Source: Bosea sp. (in: a-proteobacteria)
GTDB lineage: Bacteria > Pseudomonadota > Alphaproteobacteria > Rhizobiales > Beijerinckiaceae
Reading direction: 5' to 3'
NCBI GenBank assembly: GCA_023910605.1
Contig: JAAVVV010000001.1
Coordinates: forward strand, 2,532,698-2,596,697
Length of the DNA: 64,000 bases
Part shown: piece by piece, positions 17,544-27,980 of the stretch
Numbering within the stretch: the first letter of the stretch is position 1
Layout of the letters: every line of letters begins with the position of its first letter
Notes under the pieces: model-generated
Told to the model about the DNA's origin: nothing
What the model saw: only the letters and a program-made list of their open reading frames with translations
Database searches by the model: none
Position numbers and translations under genes: made by a program

Positions 17544-18164
17544 TCAGGTCACCGGCAGCGCGCTGAAGCAGGCTGCGCTCGGCCGCGACAGGATGCGCCG
17601 GTGCCAGGCCTCGACATGGGGCCGCGGCAGGCGCGCGACCGGCATGTTGAGCCAGCGGTGAACCGTCGGACCCAGCGCCAGTTCCGCCACGCCGAAGCGC
17701 GCGCCCAGATAGTCCCGCCCGGCAAGATGAGCATCGAGCACGGCCAGCAGCGTTTCAGCCTTGGCGCGCGAGGCCTCGATCGCAGCCATGTCGCGCTTGT
17801 CCGGCGCCGTCCTGACAAGGCCCATGAAGGCGGGCGCATAGGCCGGATAGAAGCTCGTCGCCTGCCAGTCCATCCAGCGCTCGCCATCCGCGCGCTCCAC
17901 CGGATCTTCCGGCCAGAGCGTGTCCGTGCCATGGGCTGAGGCCAGATAGCGCACGATGGTGTTGGATTCCCACAGCACGAAGCCGCCATCGTCGATGACA
18001 GGCACAAGCCCGTTCGGGTTCATGGCGCGATATTCCGGCGTGTTCACGATGCCGAAGGCCATGCCGGCATCATGCCGCTCATAGCCGAGCTCCATTTCCT
18101 CTGCCGCCCAGACCACCTTCTGGACATTGATCGAGTTCATCCGGCCCCAGATGGTCAAGCCCAT
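17544..18164 (-). CDS. Glutathione S-transferase family protein
   Basis: A cytosolic 206-residue protein with an N-terminal thioredoxin-like domain: WGRMNSINVQKVVWAAEEMEL, then the cis-proline and glutathione-binding stretch NPNGLVPVIDDGGFVLWESNTIVRYLA near residues 49-75. An all-helical C-terminal domain follows. The SINVQKV start places it with theta-like bacterial GSTs, in which a serine near residue 11 is the usual catalytic residue. The partner substrate is unknown. It ends 6 bases from the convergent membrane-protein gene. Confidence 0.9.
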   Translation of the reverse strand: MGLTIWGRMNSINVQKVVWAAEEMELGYERHDAGMAFGIVNTPEYRAMNPNGLVPVIDDGGFVLWESNTIVRYLASAHGTDTLWPEDPVERADGERWMDWQATSFYPAYAPAFMGLVRTAPDKRDMAAIEASRAKAETLLAVLDAHLAGRDYLGARFGVAELALGPTVHRWLNMPVARLPRPHVEAWHRRILSRPSAACFSALPVT

Positions 18165-18291
18165 GGCGGTTTCCTTGCTCCAGCGTCACCCTGGGGCTAA
18201 CGGTTCGCGCGGCGGGGCGCAACGGCCTTCCTGGCCTTAACAGCGCGGTTATCGCTGACGGTTTATTGAATGGCCTCCATTGGAGCCCGTC

Positions 18292-19101
18292 ATGTTCTTC
18301 TACCTCAGCAAGATTTTCTGGCTCGTTGCCGCCCCCACCCACCTTCTGGTTCTGGTCGCGGCGCTCGGAATCCTGCTCCTTTTCACCCGTTTCATGCGCC
18401 AGGGCCGCCTGCTGGCGCTGGCCGGCGTTGCGGGCCTGCTGATCATCGGCGCAACGCCTGTGGGCCGCATGCTGACCCGCCCGCTGGAGGATCGCTTCCC
18501 GCGGCCCGATGTCGCCTCGGGCATCACGGGCATGATTGTGCTCGGCGGCGCCATCGGCACGGCGCGTGGAGAGGTGGTCTTCAACGAGGCAGCGACACGC
18601 ATGACCGCCAGCATAGAGCTGGCGCACCGCTTCCCCGGTGCCAGGATCGCCTTCACTGGCGGCAGCGCGGCCCTGATCGGGCGGGCCGACATGAGCGAGG
18701 CCGAGGCCGCGCGCCGCTTCTATCTCTCGCAGGGCATCGCCGCCGAACGCCTGATCCTCGAGGACAAATCCCGCAACACCCGCCAGAACGCCATCCTGCT
18801 CAAGCCCCTTCTGAGGCAGAAGCCCGGCGAACGCTGGCTGCTCGTCACCTCCGCTTCCCATATGCCGCGCTCTGTCGGCATCTTCCGCAAGGCGGGCATT
18901 GAGGTCATTCCGTACCCTGTAGATTTCACCACCTCGGGCACGCTGCGCGACTTCATCGGCGTCAACCGGGAATTCGTGGATGGCTTAAAGCGCACCGATA
19001 ACGCCGTACGTGAATGGGTAGGGCTGCTGGCCTATCGTTTGGTGGGCTACACCGACGCGATTTTGCCCTCGCCATCGCCCGGTTCATCCTCGGCGCCCTG
19101 A
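18292..19101 (+). CDS. YdcF/SanA-family (DUF218) membrane protein
   Basis: A 269-residue protein with two N-terminal transmembrane helices (about 5-27 and 35-52), then a DUF218 domain: GMIVLGGAIG, RIAFTGGSA, SQGIAAERLILEDKSRNTRQNA and VTSASHMPRSVGIFRKAG. These match the ElyC/YdcF family linked to envelope polymer metabolism. ATG at 18292 has GGAG six bases upstream; a TTG four codons earlier is less likely. The last 55 bases overlap, tail to tail, the end of a DUF3253 gene. Confidence 0.88.
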   Translation: MFFYLSKIFWLVAAPTHLLVLVAALGILLLFTRFMRQGRLLALAGVAGLLIIGATPVGRMLTRPLEDRFPRPDVASGITGMIVLGGAIGTARGEVVFNEAATRMTASIELAHRFPGARIAFTGGSAALIGRADMSEAEAARRFYLSQGIAAERLILEDKSRNTRQNAILLKPLLRQKPGERWLLVTSASHMPRSVGIFRKAGIEVIPYPVDFTTSGTLRDFIGVNREFVDGLKRTDNAVREWVGLLAYRLVGYTDAILPSPSPGSSSAP

Positions 19102-19388
19102 GAGGCTTGCGGCGCGCCGAGGCGATAGACGCCCTTGAAGTCGCCGGGGTCCACCACCCGCCCCTTGCGCAGGATCGACAGCCTGTCCTGACGCGCAAGC
19201 CTGATCGCCGCCTGTCGCACCGGCTGCATCAGCCGTCCCCAGGCTTCGGGCTGGGGGCCGCCCAGCGCGCGCGCCACCTCCGAGGGGCAGATCGTCTTGC
19301 CCGCCCCGCGATGTTCGACCAATTCGAGAATGGTCTGTTCGAGCATCTCGTTGCTGATCTTGCGCCGTGGCACTTCCGTTCTGCTCAC
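19047..19388 (-). CDS. DUF3253 domain protein
   Basis: A 113-residue, probably cytoplasmic protein. The central segment GAGKTICPSEVARALGG followed by WGRLMQPVRQAAIRLARQDRLSILRKGRVVDP is the DUF3253 signature, a winged-helix-like small domain of unknown function. The GTG start at 19388-19386 was chosen because it overlaps the stop of the upstream DUF599 gene (GTGA), which indicates coupling; the open frame before it is inside that gene. Its 3' end overlaps the YdcF gene by 55 bases. Confidence 0.8.
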   Translation of the reverse strand: MSRTEVPRRKISNEMLEQTILELVEHRGAGKTICPSEVARALGGPQPEAWGRLMQPVRQAAIRLARQDRLSILRKGRVVDPGDFKGVYRLGAPQASQGAEDEPGDGEGKIASV

Positions 19389-20080
19389 GGGTTCGCTCCT
19401 GTCTCGGCCAGCGCTTCGGACGCGCCCTTGCCGAACTGCCTGTTCCACATCACCACCATCACCGCCGCCGTGAGCACGCCCAGGGCCACCGGCCCGATGA
19501 ACCAGCCCAGATAGGCCAGCACGAAGAAGAAAGCGCGCTGCCCCCGGTTGAAATGCCGGCCAGCCGCGATGTTCATGGCGATGCAGGCCTCAAGCGCCTG
19601 CTTCGCCTCTGCGCTCTCGCGCGCCGCCGCGGGCGGCAACGCGCCGAGCAGGATCGCGCTGTAGTTCATGAGCCGGTAGCTCCACGCGAACTTGAAGAAT
19701 GCATAGGCGAAGATCGCCGCCAGCCCGATCACCTTGACCTCCCAGACAAAGCGGCTCGTGACGCCCGCAAGCGGCAGGTCCCTGGTCAGGGTCATGATCG
19801 AGTCGGTCGCGCCCAGCATCGTTGCTGCGCCACCCACCGCGATCAGCGAGGTTGAGGCAAAAAAGGCCGTGCCGTTCTGCAGTCCATTCATCACCTGGGT
19901 GTCGATGATCCGGTTGTCGCGCGCCAAACTCTGCTCGAACCATCGGCGTCGGCGCAGGTTCATCCGGGCATTGAGGCTGCGCCCGGCATGCGGCCCGCGC
20001 TCGACCGCGAGATGGTAGCCGACCCAGGCTCCGATGAAGCTGATCAGCGCCACGAGATCTTGGCCTTCGAATCCGTTCAC
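19385..20080 (-). CDS. DUF599 family membrane protein
   Basis: A 231-residue integral membrane protein with about four helices. It starts MNGFEGQDLVALISFIGAW, and carries the family segments RRRRWFEQSLARDNRIIDTQVMNGLQNGTAFFASTSL (about residues 43-79), LVWEVK-like FVWEVKVIGLAAIFAYAFFKFAWSYRLMNY and HFNRGQRAFFFVLAYLGWFIGP. The function is unknown. It is coupled to the DUF3253 gene by a 4-base overlap and is divergent from a rhodanese gene 103 bases away. Confidence 0.87.
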   Translation of the reverse strand: MNGFEGQDLVALISFIGAWVGYHLAVERGPHAGRSLNARMNLRRRRWFEQSLARDNRIIDTQVMNGLQNGTAFFASTSLIAVGGAATMLGATDSIMTLTRDLPLAGVTSRFVWEVKVIGLAAIFAYAFFKFAWSYRLMNYSAILLGALPPAAARESAEAKQALEACIAMNIAAGRHFNRGQRAFFFVLAYLGWFIGPVALGVLTAAVMVVMWNRQFGKGASEALAETGANP

Positions 20081-20183
20081 GACGCTCTCCCTGGTTCAGC
20101 AATGCGCGACGGACAGGCCGCGCGCAACCGTTGACCTCGCCGCTTCGGGGCGGCACTGTCCGGGCGGAAGGAGCGCCGCCAGC

Positions 20184-20600
20184 ATGCCGCAGACCATCAA
20201 CAGGGGCTACAAGGCCCTGCTCGCTGAAGCCGCAGGCACGGTGGAGACGCTCGACATCGCCGCAGCCGCAGCGTTGCACGGCCGAGATGACGTGGTGTTC
20301 GTGGACCTGCGTGACCCGCGCGAGCTGGAGCGCGAGGGCAAGCTGCCAGGCGCCTTCCACTGCCCCCGCGGCATGCTCGAATTCTGGATCGACCCCGAAA
20401 GCCCCTACGCCAAACCCGTGTTCCAGGAAGACAAGCGATTTGTCTTCTTCTGCGCAGGCGGCTGGCGCTCGGCTCTGGCTGCCAAGGCGGCGCAGGAGAT
20501 GGGCCTCAAGCCCGTCGCCCATATCGCAGGCGGCTTTGGCGCGTGGAAGACGGCCGGACAGCCGGTCGAGCCGCCGGCGCCGCGCCCCGCAAGGGCCTGA
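20184..20600 (+). CDS. Rhodanese-like domain protein
   Basis: A 138-residue single-domain protein. It shows VVFVDLRDPRELEREGKLPGAFHCPRGMLEF, then the active loop FFCAGGWRSALAAKAAQEMG, in which the cysteine near residue 94 is the expected persulfide carrier, and HIAGGFGAWKTAG, the usual rhodanese ending. ATG at 20184 follows GGAAGGAG at a rather long distance of about 12 bases. It may move sulfane sulfur in the cytoplasm. A short membrane-protein frame follows after 40 bases. Confidence 0.9.
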   Translation: MPQTINRGYKALLAEAAGTVETLDIAAAAALHGRDDVVFVDLRDPRELEREGKLPGAFHCPRGMLEFWIDPESPYAKPVFQEDKRFVFFCAGGWRSALAAKAAQEMGLKPVAHIAGGFGAWKTAGQPVEPPAPRPARA

Positions 20601-20640
20601 CCGTGCCGTCTCGCGCAGCGCGCCGTCGGGGCCTCCGCCG

Positions 20641-20820
20641 ATGACATGGTTTCTGACCGGCACGGCGCTTGCGCTCTGGCTCTTCCGCAAGAGGCTCGCG
20701 CGGATGTTGACGCCTTATCTCCCCGACCGGCAAAGCCGCCACCGGGTGCTGAGCTTCATCATCATCGCCTTCGCGATCACCGCCACCGTGCGGCTCGTGG
20801 CGCGCTATATGCCAAGCTGA
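20641..20820 (+). CDS. Small hypothetical membrane protein (59 residues)
   Basis: The frame MTWFLTGTALALWLFRKR...VARYMPS has two hydrophobic segments (about residues 3-15 and 36-50) around a basic centre. It begins 40 bases after the rhodanese gene and ends 8 bases before the end of the convergent acylphosphatase gene, so it fits the available space. The ribosome-binding site is weak (GGGGCC about 8 bases upstream). No family was recognised; the hydrophobic pattern and position support it only moderately. Confidence 0.5.
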   Translation: MTWFLTGTALALWLFRKRLARMLTPYLPDRQSRHRVLSFIIIAFAITATVRLVARYMPS

Positions 20821-20828
20821 GTGAGGGC

Positions 20829-21125
20829 TCAGCCGTTCGGCAGCACGATGAAGCCGCCCTGCCCTGCGCCGGGCGCGAGTTGCTCGGGCGATGCATCCTG
20901 CGAGGAGACGCTCGCGACCTCGGCCATCGGCGGACCTGTCCAGCAATCGGCGAGCATGGCCGCGATCGAAGCGCCATCGCCGCACAGCATCATCTCGACG
21001 GCTCCATCGCCCAGATTGCGCGCCCAGCCCGTGAGCCCGTGGCCGCTGGCGCGCGACACAGCCCACATGCGGTAGCCGACGCCCTGCACGCGCCCACGCA
21101 CCACCACCCGGACCGGCTTCGTCAC
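20829..21125 (-). CDS. acyP: Acylphosphatase
   Basis: A 98-residue enzyme that hydrolyses carboxyl-phosphate bonds such as acetyl phosphate or carbamoyl phosphate. It has the anion-binding loop VVRGRVQGVGYR with the catalytic arginine, and WARNLGDGAVE with the catalytic asparagine. It is the last gene of an overlapping operon, starting within the stop codon of the gamma-glutamylcyclotransferase-like gene (ATGA). The upstream pccA uses carboxyphosphate as a reaction intermediate, which makes the association suggestive, though acylphosphatases occur in many contexts. Confidence 0.93.
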   Translation of the reverse strand: MTKPVRVVVRGRVQGVGYRMWAVSRASGHGLTGWARNLGDGAVEMMLCGDGASIAAMLADCWTGPPMAEVASVSSQDASPEQLAPGAGQGGFIVLPNG

Positions 21126-21667
21126 GGCTTCCAGCTCCAGGCATCGGAGGCGCGGTCAGCAGCCCCGACGGTTGTGCTCGGGGCTGCGGCGCGTGGCTGC
21201 ACGGCCTTTTTCATTGCGACCGGCGCGGCACTCTGCCCTGGCCCAGCGCGAAGGAATCGCGCGATCTCCTGCCGGTAAGCCACGGGAAGATTCCAGCTTT
21301 CGGCGCTGGCGAGGACGCCTTCAAGATAGCCCGGGCGCGGCGCGCCGGCTTGCGCGGTCGTGCCGACATAGACAAGCGCCCGTCGCGGCCCGCCTTCGCC
21401 GATCACCGGCTGCCCGATCTTGGCGTAAAGCCCGCGGTCCACTTCCTCGAATTTGTCGAGCGCGGCGATGTCCGAAAGCGCCAGCCGCCACAGCACGCCA
21501 TGAACCGTGGAGCGCGGATCGCGCAGCACCGAGGCGTAGCCATCGCGCGTGATGATGAAGCGGTGGCGGGCCAGCCGGGCGGGCCCCAACGGGCGCCCGC
21601 CGGGGCAGCGCACGGCCATCGCCTCACGGTCCATGTTGGCGCCATAGGCGAAATAGAGCGGCACCGG
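21122..21667 (-). CDS. Gamma-glutamylcyclotransferase-like (GGCT/AIG2) protein
   Basis: A protein of about 181 residues that opens with the GGCT fold signature VPLYFAYGANMDREAM and continues GVLWRLALSDIAALDKFEEVDRGLYAK, where the conserved acidic residues of the family fall. GTG at 21667 was chosen: GAGGA lies 7 bases upstream and the preceding carbonic anhydrase stop is 7 bases away; the longer frame (GTG at 21718) would overlap that gene. The C-terminal 40 residues are alanine/proline-rich and not part of the fold. Members cyclise gamma-glutamyl amines; this substrate is unknown. Confidence 0.82.
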   Translation of the reverse strand, partial: PVPLYFAYGANMDREAMAVRCPGGRPLGPARLARHRFIITRDGYASVLRDPRSTVHGVLWRLALSDIAALDKFEEVDRGLYAKIGQPVIGEGGPRRALVYVGTTAQAGAPRPGYLEGVLASAESWNLPVAYRQEIARFLRAGPGQSAAPVAMKKAVQPRAAAPSTTVGAADRASDAWSWKP

Positions 21668-21674
21668 CGAGTCC

Positions 21675-22390
21675 TCAGTCAGCAGCTTCGCTACAGGCGA
21701 TGATGCGGCGCGGCGCACGCACCGTCCTCACCGGCGAGAGCGTGCCATCGGCCTCGCGCAGCCAGGACAAGGCGCCTGTCCGCACGTCGAAATGCGCGCC
21801 ATGCAGCTTGAGCGTGCCGCGCTCCTCAAGGATGCTCACGCAAGGAAATGTCCTGAGGTTGCGCAGGCTCTGAATCAGCGACGCCACTTCGAGAAGCGCG
21901 GCGAAGCGGTCAAGGCTCGTCTGCTCCTCAGCGGCTATGCAGGCGGCGGCAGGTTCGAGCAGCGACATCCAGCGGCCCACGAAATCCCCCGGCGAAAGGG
22001 CCTGGCGGTCACGCTCCGCAAAGGCCCGGACGCCGCCGCACCGGCCATGGCCCATCACCACGATATGCTCGACCTTGAGCGCCTGCACGGCGTATTCGAG
22101 AGCCGCGCTCGTGCCATGAAGTTCGCCATCAGGCTTGTAAGGCGGAACCAGATTGGCGACGTTGCGCACCACGAACAGCTCGCCCGGCCGTGCATTGAAG
22201 ATGACCTCGGGCGGCACGCGGCTGTCGCAGCACCCGACCAGCATGATCCGGGGCGATTGGCCGCTCGAGGCGAGGTCGGCGAAGCGCTGCTGCTCTTCGG
22301 GCAGGCGCCCGTCCACGAACGCCTCGTAGCCAGCGACCAACGCCTCTGGCAGGCCCTCCTGCCGGCTCAGGACAGGCCGCCCGCCCGGCA

Positions 22391-22391
<1 letters not shown>
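21675..22391 (-). CDS. Beta-class carbonic anhydrase
   Basis: A 238-residue zinc enzyme that interconverts CO2 and bicarbonate. Zinc and active-site residues are visible: GCCDSRVPPE (Cys, Asp-Arg pair, about residues 53-62) and MGHGRCGGVRAF (His and Cys, about 112-123). VVRNVANLVPP and GTSAALEYAVQAL also fit. Its ATG shares one base with the stop of pccA (TGATG), so it is translationally coupled to a bicarbonate-consuming carboxylase; a role in supplying bicarbonate to it is a sound inference. Confidence 0.93.
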
Positions 22392-24394
<2,003 letters not shown>

Positions 24395-24568
24395 GCGCTT
24401 GGCCTGGCTTGTCTTGGAAAGCGGGAGATCGACAAGCGCGATGTAGGACAGGCCGGAGCGATCGTCCACTTCGCCAAAGGTCTGGAAAGCAGGGGCCGCC
24501 TGCGTATTGCGGCACGGGCGGCCCCAACCGTATATCTGGTGCAAGGCCCTGGCGGGGCCCTTTGGCAA

Positions 24569-25012
24569 TCAGGCGACGAGAAGCGCGCTGTCCGAGCGCG
24601 TCAGGTCCTGCCGCAGCTTGGAATTGGCCTTGTTGAGCGCAAAGCCGATCAGCATCTCGTCGCAGCGCTCCGCCTCGCGCACCACTTCGAAGGCGATGCG
24701 CATGGCGTTGGCGGTCGGCCCCTCCCCGGCTGAAAGGCTCGCCACCAGCCAGTGCGCCGACTCGCGGTTGACGATGCCGGTCGGACGCGAGGTCCAGACC
24801 ACGTAATCGACCACGGTCGCCACGAGGTATTCGCTCCAGTTGGCTGAAGCAGCCTCGACGTTGCAGTCCAGAGCGATGAGCACATCGATCACGTCGGGCG
24901 TCAGTACGGCGTCGGCAAGAAGCTCTCGCGAGAGCCTGTTGACGTCTCCGTCAGTTATACAGCGTCGTTCTAGAATATGATCAACAAATTCATGAAGATG
25001 ATTTGAAATCAT
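24569..25012 (-). CDS. Hypothetical protein (147 residues)
   Basis: Starts MISNHLHEFVDHILERRCIT and has an excellent ribosome-binding site (GGAGGA 7 bases upstream), so it is surely translated. The protein is soluble, acidic and helical; segments include DVNRLSRELLADAVLTPDVIDVLIALDCN, EYLVATVVDYVVW and NRESAHWLVASLS. I do not recognise the family. Spacing of acidic residues (TDGDVNRLSREL) hints at an EF-hand-like or TerB-like helical bundle, but this is only an impression. About 140 bases upstream of it are strongly AT-rich, unlike the neighbourhood, and it lies 174 bases ahead of pccA on the same strand. Confidence 0.75.
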   Translation of the reverse strand: MISNHLHEFVDHILERRCITDGDVNRLSRELLADAVLTPDVIDVLIALDCNVEAASANWSEYLVATVVDYVVWTSRPTGIVNRESAHWLVASLSAGEGPTANAMRIAFEVVREAERCDEMLIGFALNKANSKLRQDLTRSDSALLVA

Positions 25013-25295
25013 TGTTTGATCCTCCGCAGCATTATATCCCGCTGCTTGTCCTTCCTGATGAAATCGATCTTGACAACCGGAAGTAGTTAAGTGGTTAATT
25101 GGCAAAACGTAAAAATTATTCACCTTAAGTACTAGGAACAATAAATGGTTTCTGAAACATGAGATTCATCACATCTAAACCTTGCTGCTGCGCAAACCGT
25201 CTCTTGCCAGCCCTCGCTGAAGCGCGAGCCGGCCCTCACTGACGGGTCGGGCAGGTGGCCTTGCGAGGAGCGGCCGAACGTGAGATCAGGCGTGC

Positions 25296-25919
25296 ATGAA
25301 CGACATGCTCGATGGCTTTCATCTCAGCTATCACGCAGGCGCGGAGCCGTGCGTGCCTGTGCTGCTGCTCCATGGCACGGGCGGCGACGAGAATGATCTT
25401 GTCGCGTTTGGTCAAACGGCCGCGCCAGACGCCGCCCTGCTGGGGCTGCGCGGCCGCTCGCCCGAAGGCCAGGTCAACCGCTGGTTCCGCCGTCACGGCG
25501 AGGGCGTGTTTGACCTGCCTGACCTTGAGGCGCGGGCCGCGGAGCTTGCCGCGGTGATCGGCAGCGCGGGGCGGCGCTTCGGCTTCAGCGGCCCGCCCAT
25601 CGCGATCGGCTATTCCAACGGCGCCAACATCGCTGCGGCCCTGCTCATGCGTCACCCCGAAGCGCTTGCCGGCGCGGTCCTGATGCGCGCCATGAATGGG
25701 CTGTCGCCCACCCCTGGCCTCGACCTCGGCGGCAAGCGGGTGCTGCTGCTCAGCGGGCGACATGACCCGCTCGCGCCCGAGGCAAGCCGGGCCATCCTTG
25801 TAGGCAGTCTGCAGGCCGCCGGCGCAAGCGTCGATCAGCGCATCACTGCGCCCGGACACAGCCTCGATCGCGGCGATGTCGAGGCGGTGCGGGACTGGCT
25901 CACGCCGCCCGCAGGCTGA
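25296..25919 (+). CDS. Carboxylesterase/phospholipase-type alpha/beta hydrolase
   Basis: A 207-residue cytoplasmic hydrolase. The oxyanion segment LLLHGTGGDENDLVAFG (about 23-39) is typical of the YpfH/carboxylesterase 2 family. GYSNGANIAAALL holds the nucleophilic serine, SGRHDPLAP the catalytic aspartate and PGHSLDRGD the histidine. Substrates are probably short-chain esters. Its last 20 bases overlap, tail to tail, a HAD phosphatase gene. Confidence 0.9.
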   Translation: MNDMLDGFHLSYHAGAEPCVPVLLLHGTGGDENDLVAFGQTAAPDAALLGLRGRSPEGQVNRWFRRHGEGVFDLPDLEARAAELAAVIGSAGRRFGFSGPPIAIGYSNGANIAAALLMRHPEALAGAVLMRAMNGLSPTPGLDLGGKRVLLLSGRHDPLAPEASRAILVGSLQAAGASVDQRITAPGHSLDRGDVEAVRDWLTPPAG

Positions 25920-26574
25920 GCGCTTCGGCTATCAGGCGCGGCAATTCGTCGGCATGCTTCGCCACCAGGTCGGCGCCGGCCTCCACCAGCATCGAGGCCG
26001 GCTGGAAGCCCCAGGACACCGCGATGGCCGCCACGCCGGCCGCCTTCGCCATCCGCATGTCGTGCACGCTGTCCCCGATCATGACGGTGCGGGCGGGCTG
26101 CGCGCCGGTCGCTGCCATGGCCTGAAGGACCATGCCGGGATCGGGTTTGGACGGCGCGCTGTCGGCCGTCTGGATCGTGGCGAACAGCCCGTCCCAGCCA
26201 TGCAGATCGACCACATAATGGACGCCGCGCAGCGTCTTCCCCGTGGCGATGCCCAGAGTGGTTGCGGGCCGGCTCGAAAGGCTGGCCAGCACGCCCGCGA
26301 TGCCCTCGAACAAGGGCTCCTCGAAGCCCTCGCTCCCGCGCATGTCGTTGAATATCCGCTTGTAGGTTGCGGCCAGTTCCTCGCGCGGCACGACATCGCC
26401 GAACAGCTCCGCCAGCGCGATGTCGAGCGAGAGCCCGACGATGGCGAAGCCCTTGTCGAGGCCGGGATGGACAAGGCCGTGAGCCTGCGCGGTCAGCTCC
26501 TGCGCCCCGATGATGATGCGGCCCGAGTCGAGCAGCGTGCCGTCCAGGTCGAACAGGACAAGGTCGGTGCTCAT
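25900..26574 (-). CDS. HAD-family phosphatase (phosphoglycolate phosphatase-like)
   Basis: A 224-residue HAD hydrolase. Motif I is LFDLDGTLLDSG (nucleophilic aspartate at about 8), motif II LGIATGKTLRG, motif III lysine SKPDPGM and motif IV MIGDSVHDMRMAKAAG. A helical cap lies between motifs I and II, as in the Gph/beta-phosphoglucomutase group. It overlaps the upstream pseudouridine synthase gene by 4 bases, so the two are co-translated. The physiological substrate is not identifiable. Confidence 0.9.
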   Translation of the reverse strand: MSTDLVLFDLDGTLLDSGRIIIGAQELTAQAHGLVHPGLDKGFAIVGLSLDIALAELFGDVVPREELAATYKRIFNDMRGSEGFEEPLFEGIAGVLASLSSRPATTLGIATGKTLRGVHYVVDLHGWDGLFATIQTADSAPSKPDPGMVLQAMAATGAQPARTVMIGDSVHDMRMAKAAGVAAIAVSWGFQPASMLVEAGADLVAKHADELPRLIAEALSLRAA

Positions 26575-27980
26575 TCGTCAGGCGCTTCCACGATGGGATC
26601 ATAGGGGGAGGAATCGAAGCCGAGCAGGTTCCAGCTCTGCTTCATGTGGTCCGGCAGCGGCGCGGTGACGTCGATCACGCCCTGACCGCGCGGATGCGGC
26701 AGCACGATGCGCCGCGCCAGCAGATGCAGCCGGTTCTGGACGCCGCCCGGAATCTCGGCATTGTGCCGGTCAAAATATTTCGGATCGCCGATGATCGGGT
26801 GCCCGATGTGGGCGGCATGGGCCCGCAGCTGGTGCGTGCGCCCGGTCACGGGCTTGAGCGAGAGCCAGGCCACCTTCTGCGCCGCCGTCTCCACGGTGGC
26901 GTAATAGGTCACGGCGTGTTGCGCGCCCTCGTCGCCATGCTGCGCCACCTTCATGCGGCTGTCGCCATCGACCTGCGCTTCTCGCGCGAGATAGGTCGAG
27001 ATGCGCCCCTGCTTGACGCGCGGCACCAGATAGACCAGCGCCCAGTAGATCTTGCGCGCCGCCCGGGACCGGAAGGTCTTGGCCAGCGTGGAGGCGGCGA
27101 AGCGGGTCTTGGCGATCACGAGGCAACCGGCCGTGTCCTTGTCGAGGCGATGCACCAGGCGGGGGCGCTGCGCCTCATCCTCGGCCAGCGCCATCAGCAT
27201 GCCGTCGACATGGCGCGTCGTGCCCGAGCCGCCCTGCACCGCCAGACCGGCGGGCTTGTCGATGACCAGCACGTCGGCATCCTCATAAAGGGTGATGGAT
27301 TTGAGGAAGGCGCGCACGTCGCCCTCCTTGAACTGCTGGCCGCGCGGGCGCTGCCCGTCAGCGGCGAGCTTCAGCGGCGGCACGCGCACCTTCTGGCCCG
27401 CCTCGATGCGGTCATTGGTGTCGACCCGCTTCATGTCCACGCGCAATTCGCCCTTCCGGGCGATCCGCTGGATATGGCTGAAGGGCAGCTGCGGGAAACG
27501 CGCGATCAGGAAGCGGTCCACCCGCATGCCCGCCTCGTCATCAGTCACGATCAGGGTCTGGACGCCCGTGGCGATGGTTTCGGACGCCTCGGCCTTGGCT
27601 TCGCGCTTCGTGCGCAGCGGCGATTCGTCCGCGATGTGCGGACGCTGCGTCCCGGGCGCCGCATCGGCTCCACCCGATGCCTGCTCCGGCCGGACACGCG
27701 GCCCGGTCGAGCGGTTGCCGGTGGGCTTGCCGCCCTTGCGCGGTTCGTCCGCATAGGCTGGGCGCGCGCCGCGGGCCGCAGCGGCGCGGCCAAGCGCGGT
27801 CTTGCGGCCGGCCTCCTTGCGGGCATCGCGATCCTCACCGCGCCCGCGTCGATCTCGCCCGCCTGCGGGCGCGTCCTGGCCACGCGAAGGCCCGCCGCTG
27901 CCTCCCCTGCCGACACCCTTTCCAGCGCCACGGCCTGCTCCGCCTGCGCCACGCCCGCCAGCCTTGATGCCTTTTCTCAC
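26571..27980 (-). CDS. RluA/RluC-family RNA pseudouridine synthase with RG-rich N-terminal extension
   Basis: A 469-residue enzyme that isomerises uridines in large-subunit rRNA. After about 145 low-complexity, glycine- and arginine-rich residues comes an S4 RNA-binding domain (from MRVDRFLIARF near 152), then the catalytic domain with LVHRLDKDTAG, where the aspartate at about residue 280 is catalytic, and later KPVTGRTHQLRAHAAHIGHPIIGD. RluC proteins are usually 300-340 residues, so the extension is extra. GTG at 27980 overlaps the crcB stop (GTGA) and is preceded by GAGGG. It is coupled to crcB upstream and the HAD gene downstream. Confidence 0.88.
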   Translation of the reverse strand: MRKGIKAGGRGAGGAGRGAGKGVGRGGSGGPSRGQDAPAGGRDRRGRGEDRDARKEAGRKTALGRAAAARGARPAYADEPRKGGKPTGNRSTGPRVRPEQASGGADAAPGTQRPHIADESPLRTKREAKAEASETIATGVQTLIVTDDEAGMRVDRFLIARFPQLPFSHIQRIARKGELRVDMKRVDTNDRIEAGQKVRVPPLKLAADGQRPRGQQFKEGDVRAFLKSITLYEDADVLVIDKPAGLAVQGGSGTTRHVDGMLMALAEDEAQRPRLVHRLDKDTAGCLVIAKTRFAASTLAKTFRSRAARKIYWALVYLVPRVKQGRISTYLAREAQVDGDSRMKVAQHGDEGAQHAVTYYATVETAAQKVAWLSLKPVTGRTHQLRAHAAHIGHPIIGDPKYFDRHNAEIPGGVQNRLHLLARRIVLPHPRGQGVIDVTAPLPDHMKQSWNLLGFDSSPYDPIVEAPDE

